Below are positions 35,187-36,661 of a stretch of 36,661 nt of DNA, piece after piece. Position 1 is the stretch's first letter. Every line of letters starts with the position of its first letter. The stretch spans positions 1 through 36,661 of the forward strand of contig NZ_JOAI01000058.1 in the NCBI RefSeq assembly GCF_000717715.1. The letters run 5' to 3'. Source of the stretch: Streptomyces sp. NRRL B-24484. GTDB taxonomy: Bacteria > Actinomycetota > Actinomycetes > Streptomycetales > Streptomycetaceae. Position numbers and translations under genes: made by a program. The notes under the pieces are model-generated. The model was not told where the DNA came from and did no database searches. It was given only the letters and a program-made list of their open reading frames with translations.

Positions 35187-35645
35187 GTGAGCCACATCAC
35201 GCCCATCTTCACCGATCTGGTCCGCGTCGAGACCCGGCTCTACAACGCGGCGAGCGCCCGACTGCGCGCCGAACAAGGGCTGGGACTGGGGCAGTTCGAG
35301 CTCCTGGAGATCATCGACCGCGTACCGGAGTGCCGCGTGCTCGACATCGTCGGCGAACTGGCGATCACCGTGGGGGCCGTCAGCAAGGCGGTCGACCGGC
35401 TGGTGGCAGCAGGCTGGTGCCTGCGGGTCGCTCACCCCCAGGACCGCCGCTCGTCCGTCCTCCGCCTCACACCCGCGGGTGAGGAGCAGCTGTCCGCCGC
35501 CCGCCCCGTTGTCGAGGGCGAGCTCGCCTCACTGACCGCGACGGTTCACCCGGACGAGCTGGCCCGCATCGCCTCGACCCTGGCCGACCTCCGCGCAACC
35601 CTGGAGGCGAGCCCCGACCGGGCCGGCCGGAACGAGGGCACCTGA
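35187..35645 (+). CDS. MarR-family transcriptional regulator (152 aa)
   Basis: The winged helix-turn-helix covers residues about 30-100 ([56 protein letters not shown]). The DRRSS wing is a MarR hallmark. The GTG at 35187 follows GGAAGG at five bases. It is divergent from the esterase gene and probably binds the palindromes at 35105-35171. Confidence 0.92.
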   Translation: MSHITPIFTDLVRVETRLYNAASARLRAEQGLGLGQFELLEIIDRVPECRVLDIVGELAITVGAVSKAVDRLVAAGWCLRVAHPQDRRSSVLRLTPAGEEQLSAARPVVEGELASLTATVHPDELARIASTLADLRATLEASPDRAGRNEGT

Positions 35646-35959
35646 CCCGCACATGGCGTTCGCCGGGAGCGAGGAGAGCACCGAGGTCGTCCATGCGGGT
35701 CCGGGTGCTTGGTTGAACCCACCGGAGGGCCGGCCGCGCGATGCCCGCCCCGGAGCACCTCACGCAACTCGCCGAGCACGGCATGGAGTGGGCGTGGCGA
35801 GGGGTACGGGGGGTCACCACTCCGCAGACGTTGGACCAGAACCCGTCCTCACCTGCGCAGCACCGGGGCGACGACCTCGGTCACGTCGCTGCCTCGGCTG
35901 CCTGCCGGAGGGCGGCCGAGGCGCCGCGGACGAGGGGATCGCCGTGCCCGCTGCCGGGG
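35646..35959. other. Intergenic region after marR
   Basis: I see no gene in these 314 bp. The frames on both strands lack domains. It may include further decayed transposase DNA leading into the IS256 remnant. Confidence 0.4.
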
Positions 35960-36240
35960 GCCAAGGACGACCTGACCGCCTTCGCCGCTTCCCGGAACGA
36001 CATTGGAAGAAGATCCAGTCCACCAACCCACTGGAACGGATCAACCGCGAGATCGAACGCCGCACCGACGTCGTCCAGGTCTTCCCCAACGACGACGCGC
36101 TCCTGCGGCTGGTCACCGCCGTGCTGTTCGAGATGCACGACGAATGGACCGCCTTTCCCCGCCGCTGTCTGCCCGAGGGAAGCATGGACCAGATCTACCC
36201 CGGCGAGCGCACCCGCGACGAACTCCCGCCGGTTTCATGA
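35960..36240 (+). pseudogene. IS256-family (mutator) transposase C-terminal remnant, frameshifted
   Basis: [10 protein letters not shown] in one frame continues, after a one-base deletion near 35990, as [20 protein letters not shown], then [20 protein letters not shown] and [13 protein letters not shown] to a TGA at 36238. This is the C-terminal part of IS256-type transposases (STNPLER.N.EI.RRTDVVG.FPN). The DDE residues upstream are absent, so the copy is dead. Confidence 0.85.
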
Positions 36241-36249
36241 CCGTTGGCA

Positions 36250-36402
36250 CACGACCACTACACCACGTCGAGGGACACGACCTCGCCACCCACACTTCCC
36301 ACCCCGCGGGCAGCGGGCCCCCAGGCCGGGTCCGGCTGCCAACCCTGCGGCGGCATCCATCCCGCGCCAGTTCGGCGGCGGGTTGAAGCGGTAGACGGGC
36401 AT
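36250..36402 (-). pseudogene. Decayed N-terminus of a Trp/Pro-rich protein
   Basis: From an ATG at 36402 with a GTGAGG sequence upstream, the minus strand reads MPVYRFNPPPNW, then in a second frame GWMPPQGWQPDPAWGPA, then in a third frame LPAGWEVWVA. The repeated W-x-P-P-x-G-W-x-P-D-P pattern occurs at the N-terminus of some actinomycete membrane or effector proteins. Two frameshifts break it. Confidence 0.45.
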
Positions 36403-36563
36403 GAGCCGACCTCACCCTTGAAGCCGCCTGTACGAGGGTGCCGGCGCCGCGTCGCGAGGTAGCGGCGCGTTCTGGCATCGTCCACGCACAGCCGGGCACG
36501 ATTAGTTGATCAGTGATTCCCAATGGTGTTTGTCAACCGGCCTGGTGACGCGGGGTGGTTGTG
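36403..36563. other. Noncoding DNA next to the IS110-type element
   Basis: It includes TTGACAAACACCATTGGGAA on the minus strand (about 36516-36535), the likely region between the transposase stop and the element end. No exact end repeat can be fixed because the other end is outside the window. Confidence 0.35.
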
Positions 36564-36661
36564 TCATGCCTCTGCGAGGTCGCGTCGGGGTGGCTCGGTG
36601 GTGAAGGTGCGCTGGTCGCGTATGAGGGCCCAGAGGACGTTGAGGCGGCGGCGGGCGAGGG
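36564..36661 (-). mobile_element. IS110-family transposase C-terminus, cut by the right edge
   Basis: The visible residues read LARRRLNVLWALIRDQRTFT, then TEPPRRDLAEA and stop. The ARRR.NVLWALIRD segment is the usual C-terminal end of IS110/IS116-type transposases. The catalytic parts would lie to the right of the window, so whether it is intact cannot be judged. Confidence 0.65.

Overview
The window is about 72% G+C DNA from an actinomycete, most likely a Streptomycetaceae member (Streptomyces or Kitasatospora type). The signs are strong G/C bias at third codon positions, many GTG starts, several leaderless promoters, a 24-residue actinobacterial bL37 ribosomal protein gene, and protein families typical of that group. 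I identified families from memory of their motifs; no database search was possible.

Region 1 (1-20.3 kb) is a potassium and ion-homeostasis island. On the minus strand it holds a kdp operon (a 27-aa ORF, kdpF, kdpA, and kdpB running off the left edge), two KimA-like APC-superfamily permeases, an SDR oxidoreductase followed by bL37, a small membrane protein, and a second, stand-alone kdpB. On the plus strand it holds a KdpD-like DUF4118 membrane protein without a kinase, a CPA1 cation/proton antiporter, kup, and a stand-alone second kdpF. A minus-strand GlnX-like membrane receptor closes the region. Seven promoter regions carry the same complex operator: four TGACG-type half-sites at 0, +11, +32 and +43, ending 30-31 bp from a -10-like hexamer in six cases clearly and in the seventh weakly. 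This looks like the target of an OmpR-family regulator, most plausibly KdpE, which would be encoded just left of the window.

Region 2 (20.3-21.4 kb) is a graveyard of mobile DNA: an IS5-type transposase fragment, a frameshifted excisionase and an integrase C-terminus.

Region 3 (21.5-31.1 kb) is a compact accessory cluster. It contains a zinc-ribbon NAD-dependent epimerase, a response regulator and histidine kinase, a GT2-DUF2064 fusion, a SAM methyltransferase, a GT-C mannosyltransferase-like membrane protein, a membrane-anchored molybdopterin oxidoreductase with a small partner, and a methylthioadenosine phosphorylase-like enzyme. Four copies of a box (GTNNG-N5-CGTAAG) sit at fixed distances (50 or 55 bp) from the -10 elements of four transcription units, so the local two-component system probably controls the whole cluster.

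Region 4 (31.6-36.7 kb) holds ordinary accessory genes: a VOC protein, a TetR regulator divergent from a QorB/NmrA-like reductase, and an HSL-type esterase divergent from a MarR regulator with palindromic operators. It ends in IS256 and IS110 transposase remnants and a decayed small gene.
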